In this document: positions 4,194-5,771 of the stretch, piece after piece
Layout: every line of letters starts with the position of its first letter
Numbering within the stretch: position 1 is the first letter of the stretch
Origin: CAYXBG01 sp964463145
GTDB taxonomy: Bacteria; Acidobacteriota; UBA6911; RPQK01; CBDAPI01
Assembly: GCA_964463145.1 (NCBI GenBank)
Contig: CAYXBG010000099.1
Location: forward strand, 1 to 5,771
DNA length: 5,771 nucleotides
Reading direction: 5' to 3'
Notes under the pieces: generated by a model
What the model was told of the DNA's origin: nothing
What the model saw: the letters and a program-made list of their open reading frames with translations, nothing else
The model's database searches: none
Made by a program: the position numbers and the translations under genes

Positions 4194-5753
4194 TTGAGTT
4201 TTTCGGAACAGCCCAAAAATCCTCCTAGGCGCTTGGGGGCAATCCTACTATGCATTGGTCCGGGCCTGATCATAGCCGGTCAAATCGTAGGATCAGGAGA
4301 GCTCATAGCAACTACCAAAACTGGAGCAGATGCCGGGTTCTGGCTACTCTGGCTCATTGTCATTGGCTGTTTGATCAAAGTCTTCACCCAGATAGAGTTT
4401 GGTCGTTACAGCCTCACCACAGGCAAAACCACCCTTCAGGCACTAAATGAAATTCCAGGCCCCCGATTACGGGTCAACTGGATCATCTGGTATTGGTTTA
4501 TTATGTTTATGGCCACTACAGCCCAACAAGGTGGCATCGTAGGCGGCGTGGGACAAGCTCTCGCTATGACAAAGCCTCTCACCGCAGAGGGGAGAGCCTT
4601 TAATCATTATCAGGACACTGTAACTCAACGAGAGGTCGTGAAAACCCTTCTCAGCCGAGCACGTGAAGAAAAAAAGCAGGGTCCTGAGAGAATGGAGATA
4701 TTACGGCTCCAACAACAACTCGATTCTCTTAATGAACGGATGGAAGCTATTGGGACACCCCCTGAAGCAAATGACGATATCTTGTGGGCGATTCTTATCG
4801 CGGTGTTGACCTCATTCGCCTTGATCCTCGGCCGCTACAGTACCATTCAAACTCTATCAGCCATTCTGGTAGGAACGTTTACCTGCATCACTATCTGGAA
4901 TCTCTACGCCCTTCAGAGCCTAGAGGATTGGAGAGTTTCTTTTACAGATCTGCGCAACGGTTTGAGCTTTAGGCTACCTCCGACCGATGGCTCGGGCGGG
5001 CGCTCTCCGATAGCCACAGCTCTGGCAACGTTCGGAATTATTGGCGTTGGAGCGACTGAATTAGTTAACTATCCCTACTGGTGTATTGAAAAAGGCTATG
5101 CTGCTTGGACTGGTCCACGAGAGAAGACACTGGAGTGGGGTAGACGAGCTCGAGGCTGGCTACGTGTCCTGAAATGGGATGCTTGGCTTTCATCAGTGGT
5201 ATATACACTCGCCACCATAAGCTTTTATCTGCTCGGCGCTGCTGTCCTAGGGCGCACTGGATTGAGCCATTCGGGAAGTCAAATGATTCGAACGCTGTCC
5301 GAAATGTATGTGCCTGTCTTTGGACACACTGCTCAGGTCATTTTCCTATTTGGAGCAATTGCTGTCCTTTACTCAACGTTTTTTCTTGCCACAGCGGGGA
5401 ATGCACGAGTGGCGGCAGACTCGCTTAGGGTAATAGGCCTAGTAGCCGATGACCAGCGGACCATTCGTTTTTGGACAAATGTTTTTTGTGGTGCTTTTCC
5501 GATTGTTTCGCTCATAGTTTACATATTCGTCCGCGCCCCTGTCGCCCTTGTTCTCGTCAGTGGCTTGACCCAAGCAATAATGCTCCCCATGCTGGCAGGA
5601 GCAGCCTTGTTTTTTCGTTATAGGAGATGTGATGAGGCTCTCAAACCGGGCAAGATTTGGGACATTCTATTGTGGATTTCAAGTTTGGGCCTTTTAGTTG
5701 CTGGTAGCTGGGCCGCCCTGAGTCATCTAGGGCCAGTGCTTGGCAAGCTCTAA
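4194..5753 (+). CDS. divergent Nramp-superfamily transporter with coiled-coil-like insertion
   Basis: This 519-residue inner-membrane protein has about 11 hydrophobic segments (near 15-40, 48-68, 95-124, 195-213, 218-240, 272-296, 328-352, 375-402, 426-446, 448-474, 489-509) in the order expected of Nramp (SLC11) carriers. GPGLIIAGQIVGSGELIATTKTGA (22-45) takes the place of the Nramp segment-1 motif, but the metal-binding DPGN is GSGE (33-36). In segment 6 the usual A-M-x-P-H is replaced by GATELVNYPYW (286-296). A polar, charged stretch of about 65 residues (127-193), with helix-forming repeats from REVVKTLL to LNERMEAI, lies between segments 3 and 4 and would face outside by Nramp topology. 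The only usable start is TTG 4194: an in-frame TAG lies at 4179, and no strong ribosome-binding site is seen, so translation may depend on the upstream TetR gene. Substrate is uncertain; Mn/Fe import should not be assumed. The gene is complete, ending 18 bp before the window end. Confidence 0.85.
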   Translation: MSFSEQPKNPPRRLGAILLCIGPGLIIAGQIVGSGELIATTKTGADAGFWLLWLIVIGCLIKVFTQIEFGRYSLTTGKTTLQALNEIPGPRLRVNWIIWYWFIMFMATTAQQGGIVGGVGQALAMTKPLTAEGRAFNHYQDTVTQREVVKTLLSRAREEKKQGPERMEILRLQQQLDSLNERMEAIGTPPEANDDILWAILIAVLTSFALILGRYSTIQTLSAILVGTFTCITIWNLYALQSLEDWRVSFTDLRNGLSFRLPPTDGSGGRSPIATALATFGIIGVGATELVNYPYWCIEKGYAAWTGPREKTLEWGRRARGWLRVLKWDAWLSSVVYTLATISFYLLGAAVLGRTGLSHSGSQMIRTLSEMYVPVFGHTAQVIFLFGAIAVLYSTFFLATAGNARVAADSLRVIGLVADDQRTIRFWTNVFCGAFPIVSLIVYIFVRAPVALVLVSGLTQAIMLPMLAGAALFFRYRRCDEALKPGKIWDILLWISSLGLLVAGSWAALSHLGPVLGKL

Positions 5754-5771
5754 AAGAAATGGGCAACTCAA

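Noticed and set aside
4784..5428. Small plus-strand open frames within the transporter gene (4784-4972, 5174-5428; also 4250-4450)
   Set aside because: All are out-of-frame with a long, well-supported membrane protein and show no sign of independent translation.

Overview
The window is ordinary bacterial chromosome with moderate, slightly AT-leaning base composition judged by eye. It shows no insertion sequence, CRISPR array, tRNA or rRNA. The mix of genes (membrane-anchored plant-type glutaminyl cyclase, cysteine-poor ribosomal proteins L28, S18 and S14, MogA, and a divergent 'GSGE' branch of the Nramp transporter superfamily) suggests a Gram-negative environmental bacterium. The divergent Nramp-like type is one I associate with the Planctomycetes/Verrucomicrobia/Acidobacteria side of the tree. 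The lineage guess is inference and weak.

Layout, left to right. Positions 93-938 (minus) encode a membrane-anchored glutaminyl-peptide cyclotransferase, transcribed away from a short divergent regulatory region. From 1061 to 2561, all on plus, lie rpmB (L28), a small MazG-type nucleotide pyrophosphohydrolase, rpsR (S18) and rpsN (S14). A 231-bp gap before rpsR carries a good sigma70-like promoter and a short leader that can fold into a bulged hairpin. Positions 2613-3131 (minus) encode the molybdopterin adenylyltransferase MogA, convergent with rpsN across a small hairpin. An AT-rich, repeat-bearing region (3306-3442) then leads into a TetR-family regulator (3443-4147). It is followed 46 bp downstream by an 11-segment Nramp-like transporter (TTG start, 4194-5753) that ends just before the window does.

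Three points tie the genes together. (1) L28, S18 and S14 are all zinc-ribbon-lacking (C-minus) types and lie together, as in the zinc-starvation ribosomal clusters controlled by Zur in other bacteria. The rpmB promoter carries an 11-nt perfect palindrome with an AATGATT core across its -10 element, a plausible Zur/Fur-type operator. (2) The rpsR leader resembles the known S6:S18-binding mRNA element (hairpin plus CCG-containing bulge) and could allow autoregulation although rpsF is not adjacent. (3) The TetR regulator and the Nramp-like transporter probably form one locally controlled unit. The transporter lacks the canonical Nramp metal-binding motifs and has a charged coiled-coil-like insertion of about 65 residues between segments 3 and 4, so its substrate cannot be assumed to be Mn/Fe. 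No wholly new multi-gene system is evident; these three loci deserve the closest look.
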